Origin: Euglena gracilis
Lineage: Eukaryota > Euglenida > Euglenophyceae > Euglenales
NCBI GenBank assembly: GCA_039621445.1
Contig: CP154956.1
Span: 83,572,474 to 83,636,473 of the forward strand
DNA length: 64,000 nucleotides
Reading direction: 5' to 3'
In this document: positions 33,599 through 44,380 of the stretch, piece after piece
Numbering within the stretch: position 1 is the stretch's first letter
How the letters are laid out: every line of letters begins with the position of its first letter
Translations under genes and position numbers: made by a program
Notes under the pieces: generated by a model
Seen by the model: only the letters and a program-made list of their open reading frames with translations
Told to the model about the DNA's origin: nothing
Database searches by the model: none

Positions 33599-34193
33599 CA
33601 TACTTGTAATTAGTGCGCCGCGGCGCTCATGCCCCGGCGCAAATTTTTTTTTCCGCGGTGGTCGCGGCGCACAGAAAGATTTTTGCCGCGGCTGTCGCGG
33701 CACAAGCAAAAATTTTGCCGCGGTGGTCGCGGCACAAGGGGGAAAATTGCCATGGTGGTTGTGGCGCAAAAAAATTGAATCTTTGAATGAACCTTTGATG
33801 CGTGTGAACTCTCTGCAGTTGATGTGAAGGTCTCGCTTGACATGGTGAAAACTGATCTGTGAAAACAAACAAGAACGCTTGCACAAAAGTTCACTCCCTG
33901 CAGCCAAATACCCTTCTGGGCCATGGTAGAGAAAACGTCAAAGAGGCCAGGCAGGGGAAGGGGCTGAAAGGAAGTATATGTGGGACACAATTTAAAAAGA
34001 CAATTGCCGCGGTGGTCGCGGCACAAACTTCAAAAGTTTCCGCGGCGGTCGCGGCGCACACATAAACCAGTGCCGCGGCATTCGCGGCGCACAGAAAAAA
34101 AAATTGCCGCGGTGCTGCCGGTTACAAAAAAAAATTCCGCGGTGGTCGCGGCGCACAGAAACATTTTTTCCGGTCGCACTAACTGCAAGTATG
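33599..34193. mobile_element. 595-bp hAT-type element with 8-bp duplication
   Basis: The left end CATACTTGTAATTAGTGCG and the right end are inverted repeats (17 of 19 match). ATGAGGAG occurs immediately outside both ends (33591-33598 and 34194-34201), a perfect 8-bp target duplication. Subterminal copies of CCGCGGTGGTCGCGGC(A/G)CA lie at 33640-33765 and 34006-34165. The inner 230 bases have no ORF of note. It is non-autonomous and interrupts a reading frame. Confidence 0.88.
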
Positions 34194-34201
34194 ATGAGGA
34201 G

Positions 34202-34290
34202 GCACGTGTCGAGAAGTACCACAGGTTGCTTCGCTCTTTGATGGAGCAAGAGAGGATCAACATGATCGTGGTGGTGGATGAGACGGCAGT
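34202..34290 (+). CDS. ORF split by the 595-bp element, right part
   Basis: Continues the reading frame found left of the insertion, RVEKYHRLLRSLMEQERINM then IVVVDETAV, followed by TGA. It could be a fragment of a transposase with DET as a catalytic Asp. Confidence 0.35.
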
Positions 34291-34773
34291 GTGATTGGAG
34301 GAGCTGCTTGGGACCACCATGGAGCAGAAGGAAGCAAAGCACCTTCTACCCCGGTCCCAATGTTGTGACAGTGTTTGATGAATTTCAAAAAAAAAAACGG
34401 ATGAGTTGTGATTCGGTGTCACGAGTTGAAAGGGGAAAGCCCTTGCAACAACGCCTGATTCTCACATCAGGGTTGACGTTTTTTGTCGTTTTTTTTAAAA
34501 GAAGAGGGTTTTTTTATAATGAAAAAAGCAACCAAAAAACATGTTTTTTTTGAAAAAGCAAAAATCATCAAAGGGGGTAGGCAGTCGACTTCGGGTCCCA
34601 AAACCCCCTGGTGTCTGGTTGAGTTCGAAGCTCGACAGGGGGTCTGCGAGACTCCCCCACCCCCCCCTGTGCCTGACCAGTCCAGACCCCGGACCCCCCC
34701 TCGTACTCGCCCAGTCTGGATGACTCGACAGGGGTCCTGCGGGACCCCCCCCAGAAGCAAGGAAAAGAGTGGA

Positions 34774-34902
34774 GGCTTTGAAACACCCCTCCAACGGGTT
34801 TTCGTGGAATGCTGTGGGCAACCCTTCAACCAATGGATGGTCACAGAAAACCTTGTCATCGGTGAACTGCAGAGGCACAACAGGATTTATGCAAAACGCC
34901 AA
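34774..34902 (-). pseudogene. hAT transposase fragment, second copy
   Basis: Encodes AFCINPVVPLQFTDDKVFCD and HPLVEGLPTAFHENPLEG. It aligns with the fragment at 36855-36962 over FC-PVVP----DD--F. No catalytic part was found next to it. Confidence 0.5.
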
Positions 34903-35340
34903 TGCCCCTAGAAACGTGTCTGGAGCGAGGGAGGGTGGTCACAGGGGTCCCACCCACTTCCCCCCACCCCCAGAAATGGTCAAAATGCCACTATTTTTGC
35001 AATTTTTCAGAAATTTTTGCGAAAAGTCTAGACCCATGAGCAGCAAAATGGTCCTTTTCGGGCAAACCGCTCCCTCATCACCTGACAAACCTTCAAGGCC
35101 CAATGTCTCTAGCACATCTCAACTTTCACTTTCTTTTCCATGGATGCGGCTTTCTGGATATGCATGCCAGGTTTACCACCGGCCCGTGCTAGGAAGCCTG
35201 AAATCCAGTTTGTGATTGTTTGTGATTGTTTGTGATTGTTCGTGATTGTTTGTGCTTCCAAAAAACCGCCTGGTTTTCCGTTTTCCTTGGTGAAATGGGT
35301 GATTTCTCTTTGTACTTTGGCTTCTTGAGCCTCTTTCATT

Positions 35341-35604
35341 CTAAATATTCAGATCAATGGGGAAAGCAAAAGAGGCACTGCGAAGCAACAAAAAATCAGC
35401 GCCAACGTATGGCAGCGCAGTGTGCGGGTTTGTGTTGTGTTGTGCCAAATGCAATTCACCAGCTTGAAGAAATGCCGCCACAAACCCGTCTGCAATTGCT
35501 TCCTTTTGGTTCATCCCACCAAGCACACTTTTGAGATCAGCAATTTTCTGCATCTTTGCCCCTCGATCGAAAGCTCTTCTCAATGGCTTTTGACAGATGG
35601 CCAC
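35341..35604 (-). CDS. Unidentified ORF between hAT fragments
   Basis: An 87-codon ORF with IADLKSVLGGMNQKEAIADG and FVAAFLQAGELHLAQHNTNP. The balanced composition suggests real coding DNA rather than chance, and its position between two hAT fragments on the same strand suggests transposase origin, but no motif settles it. Confidence 0.35.
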   Translation of the reverse strand: MAICQKPLRRAFDRGAKMQKIADLKSVLGGMNQKEAIADGFVAAFLQAGELHLAQHNTNPHTALPYVGADFLLLRSASFAFPIDLNI

Positions 35605-35698
35605 AGAACTCAGCCACTCTTATTTTCAAAAATATTATTCTTGATTCCAAAATATGACAAATTAATTTGTCAAATCCCACAGTTCTGGCACCATATAC

Positions 35699-36330
35699 AA
35701 AAATTGACTGCCACTAACGGTTTTAGCAGGGGTGCCAGGCGGTCCGAGGGGGTGGCGCGGGTCACGGGGGGGTCACGGGGGGGGGTCACGGGGGGGGGGG
35801 GGAGTCACGGGGGGCAAATGGCAGTTTCGGGGACCTTGTGGGTGGACTCGGTGAGAACATGGAAGGCACAAATTGCTGCCCATCGATTGCAAACCTCCTT
35901 GCACAGTCAAAAATTTCGCACCCCTCATTTGCGGGTCACGGGGGGGTCACGGGGGGGGGTCACGGGGGTGGTCACGGGGACCGCACCCCCCGAAGGCGCC
36001 GAACCGCCAGGCCACCCAGCGCCCCTGCTAAAACCGTTAGTGCGGTCGGTTGTTCTAAAAATCTATTTCGCAGGGCCCACACACCTGTCTTGAACAACGT
36101 TCGACAAGCGGAAACCTGTTCGGAGGTTTTTTGGTCATTTTTTTGTGGTTTTTTGTCAAGAAAACGGCATCCCTCTGAAAACTGTTTTATAGTAACGGCG
36201 CCCCTCTGAAAACCGTTTTGAAGAAACGGACGCCTGTCTTGAAAACCGTTTTTGTAGAAACGGGCCTGTCTTGAAAACTGTTCGACCTTCTGTGAAATGA
36301 GAACGTTTCTCCTTTCCAGATGCCGAGGAT
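35699..36330. mobile_element. AACGG-family repeat with a nested insertion
   Basis: ACTAACGGTTTTAGCAGGGG and its inverted partner (CCCCTGCTAAAACCGTTAGT) form a large hairpin, followed by TGTTCTAAAAA..AGGGCCCAC, CTTGAACAACGTTCGAC and several units of the type AACGGCGCCCCTCTGAAAACC. A closely similar copy at 59167-59510 lacks about 240 bases that are present here at 35748-35990, so those bases are a later insertion. Confidence 0.75.
35748..35990. mobile_element. GTCACGGGG-flanked repeat, copy 1
   Basis: Three to four GTCACGGGGGGG units at each end bracket a conserved core with AATGGCAGTTTCGGGGACC and GATTGCAAACCTCCTTGCAC. An inverted copy lies at 38574-38805. Confidence 0.75.
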
Positions 36331-36467
36331 TCACCATGCACACATCGTTTATTTTCACCTTTTGTGTATTCCAAAACACAATCTTAATTTGTGAAATCTG
36401 TCATGTCAATTGAAAGCTCTCAAGGGGGGTCGTTTGAGGGCGGTCATGGTTATCGAAAGCAACCTTA

Positions 36468-36545
36468 CACCTCTGCCTCTACCTCTACCTCTACCTCTAC
36501 CTCTACCTCTACCTCTGCCTCTATCCCTCTACCTCTATCCAGCCT
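36468..36545 (+). repeat. (CTACCT)n array, left
   Basis: CTCTACC hexamers ending CTATCCAGCCTG. The same array with the same CTCTACCTC(T/C)ATCCAGCC ending occurs at 37340-37412, bracketing decayed hAT exons. Confidence 0.9.
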
Positions 36546-36854
36546 GCTTGCAGACACTCGGGTTGGGTGAGAGGTCTGGACACCAAGGATGCACAGGTTT
36601 TCTTCAGGACCACGGGAGATCTGGCACCAATCACCACCATTTTTGGGGCGTTGGGGAGGACCCGTTTTTGGGGGTCAACTCAATTTTCCGCAGTTCGGGC
36701 GGAAAACGGAGGAAAGTCCTCCTCCACGTGGCACCACTCCAAGTGGCTAGGTGGGGGTCGGATCCCTCTGGTTGGGGGGGGGGGGGGACTCCACATGTCC
36801 ACAATGTCACAGAAAAAGTCCCACCTTCTGCCAGGGCATAAATTGTTTCTCCTA

Positions 36855-36962
36855 GGTTGTGCCTTGAAAAGGGGTGTCCGAAGGCTTGGCAAAAAAAGGA
36901 TCATCCACCAGATGAAAAGGAACCGTCGGTTTCATGCAGAAAACCAATGCAACCTTTATTTT
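36855..36962 (-). pseudogene. hAT transposase pre-catalytic fragment
   Basis: Encodes IKVALVFCMKPTVPFHLVDD then PFFAKPSDTPFQG, matching the hAT segment ending in P-F-LVEDP-FR-L. A related peptide occurs at 34774-34902 on the same strand (FCINPVVPLQFTDDKVF), showing two members of one family. Both pieces of this gene sit between two CTACCT arrays (36468-36545 and 37340-37410). Confidence 0.6.
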
Positions 36963-37139
36963 CCAAGGATGAAGCCTTTGGGGAGTGCTTTTCAATGACC
37001 TTTCCTTCAGAAACTTCTTACTTGACAATTGCGTCATGTCGCAAAACCAAATGAAGCTCCAAGTTGTCCGTGTTGGATTTGTTGAGTGTTGCAACCACCT
37101 GGGGGGGAAGAGTTACGTTTGGTGCAAACAAAATCAGAT

Positions 37140-37300
37140 TGGACCTGTGCAGGTGGTGCCATAGCTTTCACGGTGGCTCTAGCTTGGACCTCATCTTCAC
37201 ATGACTCCATTTGTTTTGATAATTCCTCATAAAACCACAGTTGATAACAGATTTTGCATCGAACACGTCCAAACGTTCCACTTGGTTCAAAATGGGACAC
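37140..37300 (-). pseudogene. BED-finger-like fragment, hAT type
   Basis: Encodes SHFEPSGTFGRVRCKICYQL, which resembles the WxHF....-RA-CK-C start of a BED zinc finger that precedes hAT transposases. The distal H--H is not seen. A hAT fragment lies 180 bases further along the same strand, supporting one decayed gene. Confidence 0.42.
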
Positions 37301-37339
37301 ACTTTCTTTGGCGGAGAGGCCATCAAAAAAATCTGTGGC

Positions 37340-37412
37340 ATAGAGGGATAGTAGAGGTAGAGGGCACCTCTACCTCTACCTCTACGTCTACCTCTATCCC
37401 TCTACCTCCATC
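37340..37412 (+). repeat. (CTACCT)n array, right
   Basis: Second copy of the array, preceded by a short inverted stretch (GTAGAGGTAGAGGGCACCTC). Confidence 0.9.
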
Positions 37413-38287
37413 CAGCCCTGTTGTTCCAATTTTTTTGTGAGAGTATGACGTGTCTGAAGCCCACATGTGTGGCATGTGGGTGTGCTGGGCTGGATGGTTG
37501 GTTTTAGAGACCAAGCAAACACCCGAAATGGAGTGGAGGAAAGGTTGGATGAACACTGTTCGTTCAACCCCGCGACCGAATAAAACCGATTAATCTCCCC
37601 TATCCAACGAATAGTCGACTATTTTTTCCCTTCGGGTTTTTCTTTGCCTCCTTGCACCATGGCTTCCGAGAAGACTCCCGCCGACCCAAATTACGCAATT
37701 TCTATCTTTCAAATGTCACTCCCCCGCCTTATTGTCCAATTGATTTGCTCCCGAGAGGCATGATCGGACAATAAGGTGTGTGCAATTATGATTTACTAAG
37801 TCGGCAGAGCGACAATAAGAGGGGGACTGTAAACCCGCCCCACGGGTTCATTTGATCCGGTTTGCCGTCAATTTTCTTTGTCTTCGAACTTCACTGCTGA
37901 AGTTTTGACAATCCAAAACCAGTGGAGATATGAACTGATTTCAATTCAATTTTTGCAATGTCTGTCCGCCGATGAGGATTTGGAACCCAATACAACCACA
38001 AAAAGGCAAGTCTTAAATGAATTTGGCAAGTCTTACTGAGAAAATCAATCTCACATCCAATGCGCACGGCCGAGGTGAGAAACCTCGCAGATGGTAGCAC
38101 CATCCCCCCCCCCCCCTAAAAAGAAAGGGCCCACGCCCCTCAGGGTCGGGAAATCGAAGTGAAACCGCCCAAGTGACAGGCGGGTGCAACGGCACGCGGT
38201 GACCCGTCCCGACGGCAAAAGAACAGCACGCCGACACGGGCGACGCGCCCGCACGGGCGACGCGCGAGAACGGGAGCCGCGCGAGAC

Positions 38288-38360
38288 GCGCGCTGTGCCG
38301 TGCCGTGCCGTGCCGTGCCGTGCCGTGCCGTGCCGTTCCGTGCCGTGCCGTGCCATGCCT
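38288..38360 (+). repeat. (TGCCG)n pentamer array
   Basis: Fourteen units with two variants (TTCCG, TGCCA). Confidence 0.95.
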
Positions 38361-38573
38361 AAAAAAAAAATCTCACATTTGGCTGTGATCGCAATGGAAA
38401 CCGCCAAACTTCAGCAATTTTGAATCTACTCTGTGGTAGCCGTTTTCTGCATGATGGTTGTCTTCCTTATTCACCAGAAATGCCTCTTTAACGTTATACA
38501 TGACTCCAATTTTGCAACAGGCCAATCTTTTCACGACTATTCTTTTTGGGAATGAACAATTAATCCTGTTCAG

Positions 38574-38805
38574 AGGGGGTGCGGTCCCCGTGACCCCCCC
38601 CCGTGACCCCCCCGTGACCCCCCCGTGACCCGCAAATGAGGGGTGCGAAATTTTTGATTGTGCAAGGAGGTTTGCAATCGATGGGCAGCGATTTGTGCCT
38701 TCCATGTTCTCACCGAGTCCACCCACAAGGTCCCCGAAACTGCCATTTGCCCCCCGTGCCCCCCCCCCCCGTGACCCCCCCCGTGACCCGCGCCACCCCC
38801 ATAGG
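38574..38805. mobile_element. GTCACGGGG-flanked repeat, copy 2 (inverted)
   Basis: Reverse complement of 35748-35990 with few differences; the ends are runs of CCCCCCGTGACC. Similar GTCACGGGG strings without the core occur at 31030-31075 and 33060-33110. Confidence 0.75.
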
Positions 38806-39251
38806 TCCCGAACGAACGATCGCCTGGTCGACTAGTTGTCCCAACCTTAGTGGAGGGCATTCTTGTAGACACCTGCAGCTAATAAGCTAATTGAAGGAAA
38901 TTTGCCAAGATAATTTGAAAGGAAGCCATTCTTTGTGCATTATTTTTGCTGGCAACTGCTGGATCTCTCCGGAGAAAACTTTTTGTGGGATCTCCACCTA
39001 GTGTAACCTCAAAAATGCAGTCTTGCTGGACCGCGATAACATGCCTTGCAACCGAAGAAAATCACAATGTTCATTACACACAACAGAACACAGACAGGTG
39101 CATAAACCCACACACCTCACACCACATGAGCAAACTGCACAACATGCAACACCCGCACTTGCAAGCCCCCCTCCGTGCACAACAAACTCAAAAGTGTGGT
39201 CGCAACATTTTTTTAGAACAAAATTTGAACAATTTTCGGTGATCTTGACTT

Positions 39252-40505
39252 TTTTTTGTCAAGCCCTTGTCATTTTGGATCGATTTTGGGGTCAAAAAGT
39301 TCCTGCCATTTTGGCTATTGCTCAAGTTGTGGCTTTGGCATTGGATGGGTGGACAAAATGGTCTCACGAGAAGTTCATTGATTTTGTTATTTTGTGGAAT
39401 GGAAAAGCCATTTTTTTGGAACACCATCCCCGCAAAGTACGGGAAGTCCTCTCAAAATTTGATGCATCGCTGTTGCATGCATAGAGGCAAGGTAAAGAAG
39501 TGATCCTTTTTTAGTAGTCGTTTCATTCTTCTTTCCAGATTCAGTGTCACCGTAGGGTCCATTGTTGCCGACAATGAAAATGCCAACAGGGCGTTGTTCG
39601 GATTGGTATGCGATTGGCGGCCATGGATTTTCTGCATTTCAGGATGTACTGCCCATGGACTACAATTGGTACTTCAAGATACCTTCAAACACTCCCCAGT
39701 GCGCCAAGCTATGCGAGCTGTTGACTGGGTTTTTCGTGTTTTCTTATTGGCAGAGCAAGTTTCTCAAGGCTGGGTCGGGCTACTGCGCCGAACCACATTC
39801 TGCAAGGGGGGGGGGGGCTGACAAGTTTTTTATTTTGGAGTGGGTGTTTTGTATTTGGCTTCCATCCCCCTTCTCCAAAAAAAGAATAACAGCAGCCACC
39901 CATTGCCGAGGTGCGAATAAATTTTTCGGTTTTGCCCAAGAGTCTTTTTGAATCCATTTTCCAAATTACCCCCCCAACCCGAAGAGTGGTGGGAAATGGG
40001 TGACTAGTTCTTGCAAAAGTGGAAAGTGAGCCTCCTCCAATTGCCGTTCGCGGTGTAAGACCCTGCTTTGGGGGGTCGGCACACCCCTCCCCCCCCCCCC
40101 CCTCACCGACCCCCTCGCCACGCCATTTTACCCCCCCCCCCTCCCCCCCCTTTTCAGACCCCCTCGCCACACCATGTCAGCCGCGCCAAAGAAAATTTTC
40201 TTGGAAAACCCCCGCGCACCCCTCCCCCCCCCCCATCCGGGACCCCCTCGCCACGCCAAAAACCCCCCCTCCCCCCCCCCCTAGCCGGACGGCTCGCCAC
40301 GGCGTGCCGACCCCCCTTTGGATCCGCATGTGGCTCAAGAGTTAGCCGAATTTGCCCTCTTTTTGTTCGGTGTTCCTGTAACAGAAGCCGCATCTTCAAT
40401 GTTCAAAAGTTGTTGGAGACTCCTCTCCGTAATGCTTTGGCAGATAAAGTTGTCCAAGCGGCGTTGTTTGTGGAGTTCAACCTTTTGCATTTTGGTGATC
40501 CCGCT
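39252..40505 (+). pseudogene. hAT-family transposase, broken
   Basis: Three parts of a hAT transposase lie in order. Part 1 (39252-39429) has VVALALDGWTKWSHEKFIDF, the start of the RNase-H-like catalytic core with its first Asp. Part 2 (39539-39805) follows CTTTCCAG and has VGSIVADNENANRALFGLVC with the second Asp, and the hAT hallmark CTAHGLQLVLQDTFKHS. Part 3 (40321-40505) has the C-terminal dimerisation segment LAEFALFLFGVPVTEAASSM, then, in another frame, NVQKLLETPLRNALADKVVQ. The frame change near 40395 and a C-rich insert at 39810-40320 show it is non-functional unless spliced in an unusual way. The BED-finger end was not found. Confidence 0.78.
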
Positions 40506-41708
40506 CGCAGGGTTGGATGGTTAATCGAAAAACGGTTAATCGCTTGTGACCCCCCCCAGTTAATCGATCGTTTGTGGGGGGGACAATTAACCATGGTTAA
40601 TCGAAAAACGGGTAATCGCTTGTGGCCCCCCCAGTTAATCGACTTTTTTTTTTGCAGAAATCAAATATGTCTTGGGTTTGGGAACATTTCTCTACCCTTT
40701 GGGGACTTAGACACCGGGTGGGGGATGGACCTCGTTGTGTGGGTAATTGAAGTTCCCTTTTGGAGAAGAGGCAGTTTTCAACTGCAGCACCAAACATAAC
40801 CCTTCGGAGAGGGGTGGTAATTGTCATCAGATGAAAGAAGCCGTGACCCCAGTGATTTGCGCAATTGCCTTAGTGATTGCTCTGTTGATGCGCTCATGTT
40901 TGTGCGAATGAATTTACGCGCACTTGGCTATTTGACCCATTAGACTCGGCAACAGAGATCCCTGTGGTTTTCATTTTTTTTGTTTGTTTGGCTCATGATC
41001 CATCCAATGAATGAGAGTCTACGCTCTGGTTTGGAGATGATGTTTTCAGGCACCAATTTGGCAAGGTGCACAACACTACTCAAGGTTAGGGACACTTTGA
41101 ATTTTTTTGTGGCGGTTAATCGAGATTAATCGAGGGAAAAGGCACAGTTAATCGAAATTGGTTAATCGCTTGTTGACCCCCAGTTAACCATGGTTAATCG
41201 CTTGACCCCAATAATAACGGTTAATTGCCCAACCCTGCCGCTCGGGTGCCACCGTGTCTCTGTGAGCCTGTAAAGTATATGTATCACCAAGACCTTGACT
41301 TGGTGGCAGATAAAGGCACGGATGATGGTGGCATCTCTGACCTCACTTACCTAACCCGCTTTTGGAAGCTGTGAGTGAATTGTGAACTCAATTTGGAGCT
41401 ACCCTGACCCACTTGCCAAGGGCCAAGGTGGTTTCGGGCCCCAAAGTAACAAAATACCTTGTCTTAACCACCCGTTTTGCGGGGAAAATCCCTCTTTGAT
41501 GCTAAACTCTCCGAGGACCCCAGAATAACAAATAATAACAAATAATAACCCAGAATAACAAATACCGGTCTGCCAATTAATGCGCGATCACTTTAATTGT
41601 AATCACTTTAATGCGCAGGAGGGTGACCTGCGCATTTTGGTGTTCACAAATATTCGCGAAAAAAACGCGAAATATACAACGTACCGTTGGTGATCCCTAA
41701 TATTCAGG

Positions 41709-42205
41709 ATGGACCGGTTTGTTGTGAAGCAACCCCATGGAACGCACCACCTGCAAAGAATACTGAGGGAGAAGTTCATCGAAACAAAGCAAAGTGTCAG
41801 GGTGAAACCAATTGACCGCCCCTGGTTGAAGTATTCCAGTGATCACAAGGCAATGATTGTCGAGGAATGGATCAAGTGTGGCCGCTCGTGGGCCTCACTG
41901 TGTCGACATCTGGGATCCAGTCTAACGCCGCCGTCGTCAACCGTGAAAGGTTGGGAGACCAGGCTGGCTGTCCGAGGTGAAGTTCTTCGTCGTGGTCGGC
42001 CTGCACTGCTGGACGCTGTTGAGGAGGAAGCTCTGAGTACCTTTGTGCAAGCTGTTCGCAATGAAGGTGCCCCAGTTGACAGAGAAATGCTGACCAACCT
42101 GGGTGGACGTTTGATGCAGGAGACTCGCAGGGAGAAGGACCACCCCATCCTTGGGCGAGGCTGGGCTTGGAGCTTTCGAAAGAGGCACAAGTTCACGAAC
42201 TTGAG
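41709..42205 (+). CDS. pogo-type transposase DNA-binding exon
   Basis: The ATG at 41709 opens MDRFVVKQPHGTHHLQRILR and the frame is open for 165 codons to a donor TTGAG/GTATTC at 42205/42206. An AG directly before the ATG means the start could also be an internal Met of a longer protein. The C-terminal half, with EREM-TNLGG and W-W-F-KRH-F, matches the CENP-B/tigger DNA-binding module. Confidence 0.8.
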
Positions 42206-44380
42206 GTATTCTTTTTGGGGAGAATGTTTTTTCTGTGTGGTTTGTGTCTGACAGAGGCATCACTACTGACAAACCTGTGGACACAGAAGAAGAAGTTGCA
42301 GCAGATGCCACGTGGCGCAAGTCCCTGAACCAGATTTTGCAGGAGCCGGCGAAGTATGGTATGCTCATGTGCCTGTTTGTTCTGGGGTTCTGGGATTGCT
42401 GCATGTAGGAATCCCTTGGGACGGCCCATTGCCCTCAAATCAAGTACTGGCAATAGACGAGACATCAATTTGTTACCTGCCAAGGCTCAGAACCTACCAA
42501 AAACAAAGCCAAAGCCGAAGTGTTTACATTCCTCATGACAAGCGAACGATAACAGCCACCCCTGTGGTTTCCCGTGATGGTTCCGTGGTCTGCTGTCAGC
42601 TGATCTTCCGTGGCAAAACCAGACTGTGCGAACCACGCCTACAGGGGTGTGTTTGTGCAAAATTAAAGATAACTTCTCAGCCCCCTCATAGGTTTGACAG
42701 CTGAATTTATTTCGATCATTCTGAGAACAAGTTTCAAACAATTACTACCTTTGAACGTTTGCTGAAGGAAACTATGCAAAGGATGCCTCCAACTGCAGTG
42801 GTGCTCATAATTGTGGACAATGTCAGCAGCCACGGAGGGGATTTCGAAGAGGTCTCCAGCAATGTCTTGCGGTGGAAAGCAGATGAGCGAGTATATTTTT
42901 AACACCGCAGACAATTTTTTTGACAAAACTCCTTTCAGGTGCATGTTTTCAAAACCCTGCCCAACGGAGGCTAGGCACAGCGGGGGGGGGGGGGGCTGGG
43001 GGGGGGGCGAGCGGCCGCGCGGGCGGGCCGCGGCGCGGGGGGGGAGGGGGGGGAGGGGCGCCCGAGGGCGGCCGCGCGTGCGGAACGCATCCTAAAATCA
43101 GTGATTTTCGGGTCCAAAAAGTGGTCATTTTTTGCCATTTTTGGGCCATTTTTGACCAAAAAAGTGCTTTTTTGGCCGCGCGCAGAGCGCGCGGCCCCCA
43201 AATTTGCCATTTTGTGTCTGAAAATGGTCATTTTTGGTCATTTTTGGGCCTCAAAAAATCGCGATTTTTTCGCCAAAATTTTTTTTCTTTGTTATGCTGG
43301 GCAGAGTGGGGGGAGGGGGGGGTCCTGGGGGGGGGGGGGTCCGCGCGGGGCGAGCGGCGCGAGCGGGGGGGGGGGGGGGAGGGGGGGGGTCCCGGACCCC
43401 CCGAGCGGCGCGCCTAGCCTCCAACCGTTCCCATCCATACATCTCTGTAAGGTTTTGCGATTTCCAGCCCTAGCCCAGCAACCCCCCCCCCCGGGTCCTT
43501 AAAGAGATGTATGTTCCCATCGCCACAACCCCGGGGACCAGCACATCAACAGGATGCTGCGACACACAATACGACTGAGCACGAAGGAGCGGCTGATGGA
43601 ACCAGGGATTTTTTGTAAGTTTTGGACCCTGATCTCAAAACGAAAATTCCCTGGCCGGAACACGCCTTGAGCATTCGTCAAGGGACCCTCCCAGCAAGAA
43701 CAAAATTAAACCTGACAGAGGCGGTCATGAAACCGCTCATAGTGCGGTGGGTTGAAAGTTTTCTGTCAAACAGCAACCTGGAAACTTGGGTCAAATCAAG
43801 CTTTGAGATTGTCTTGGGCAAGGTGTTCTTTTTTGCTTACTCCCATCCTCATTTTTCTTGCTTCCCATCACAGGCTGCTGCAGATACATTGGTGACGGAC
43901 AATGACAGTGGGGACGAAGACCTGCCCATGTGTGTGGATGAAGAAGTTGTGCAGGTGGATGAAGAAGTTGCGGATCCCGCAGATGAAGCCTCCAGGTGTG
44001 CGACAATTCACAGCCCTCTTTCTCCTTGCTTACTTCCTCAGTTCCAATGCAATCGTTCAACAAGAAGAACAGATTGTACAAGAAGAAGAAGAAGAACAAG
44101 AAGAGATTGTGGAAGAAGACGAAGAAAGGGAAGGAGGGCAAGAGACCAGGGAGGAACAGCCTTCCAGGTGTTTTCCTAAAATGTCCCCCACCCCAACCCC
44201 CCCTGCATCAGAGATGAGCAATTGGCTGCAGATGAGAGGTTGGCAAGAATCTTGCAAGCAGGTGGGAGATTGCTGCCAGACCGGTTTGTGTTTGAATGGT
44301 ATTCGTCCCCTCCAATTTCCACCTTCAATTTACAGAGGAGGTGTCCCCAGGAGCAGCAGACGTTTGCAAGGAGTTTGACC
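41709..44380 (+). CDS. pogo/CENP-B-type DDE transposase, interrupted
   Basis: A DDE-superfamily transposase of the Tc1-mariner/pogo type. The first exon (41709-42205) has a helix-turn-helix region, GRPALLDAVEEEAL, and WAWSFRKRHKFTNLR typical of the CENP-B-type DNA-binding half. After a 49-base GT-AG intron (42206-42254) comes GITTDKPVDTEEEVAAD. Exon 42409-42646 holds the first catalytic Asp in VLAIDETSICYLPRL and the strand TATPVVSRDGSVVCCQLIFR. The second catalytic Asp is in VVLIIVDNVSSHGGDF near 42797-42844. Later parts are a VHVFKTLPN exon end at 42940, a HINRMLRHTIRLSTKERLM block at 43530-43600, KLNLTEAVMKPLIVRWVESF near 43705-43760 and an acidic tail. The third acidic residue was not placed. 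A short element splits the LPN region and the frame is broken there, so this copy is likely inactive. Confidence 0.8.
42409..42646 (+). CDS. pogo-type transposase catalytic exon
   Basis: Begins after CATGTAG and encodes IPWDGPLPSNQVLAIDETSI, with the first catalytic Asp in DET, then a run of basic residues and TITATPVVSRDGSVVCCQLI ending FRGKT. The likely donor is GTGTGT at 42647 and the next acceptor CCCCTCATAG ends at 42691. An in-frame TGA shortly after that acceptor suggests decay or a different acceptor. Confidence 0.75.
42965..43424. mobile_element. 460-bp inverted-repeat element splitting the transposase exon
   Basis: GGAGGCTAGGC at the left and GCCTAGCCTCC at the right are inverted repeats, and AAC flanks both ends (3-bp duplication). 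Inside are G-rich tracts and a core with GCATCCTAAAATC and GGTCATTTTTGGCC motifs also present at 31147-31300 and, inverted, at 47327-47735. It lies in the pogo-type transposase between LPN and RSHPYI, residues that would be adjacent in the intact protein. Confidence 0.72.

Noticed and set aside
36400-37440. CRISPR-like array from spaced CTACCT repeats
   Set aside because: Hexamer microsatellite with no unique spacers; the host is eukaryotic.
39781-40345. Pro-rich ORFs in the C-run region
   Set aside because: Arise from poly-C/poly-G runs; the hAT C-terminal segment continues only after them.
44050-44170. Lys-rich ORF NKKNRLYKKKKKNKKRLWKK
   Set aside because: Another frame of the same DNA gives the acidic tail of the transposase gene (QQEEQIVQEEEEEQEEIVEE), which fits the exon order better.
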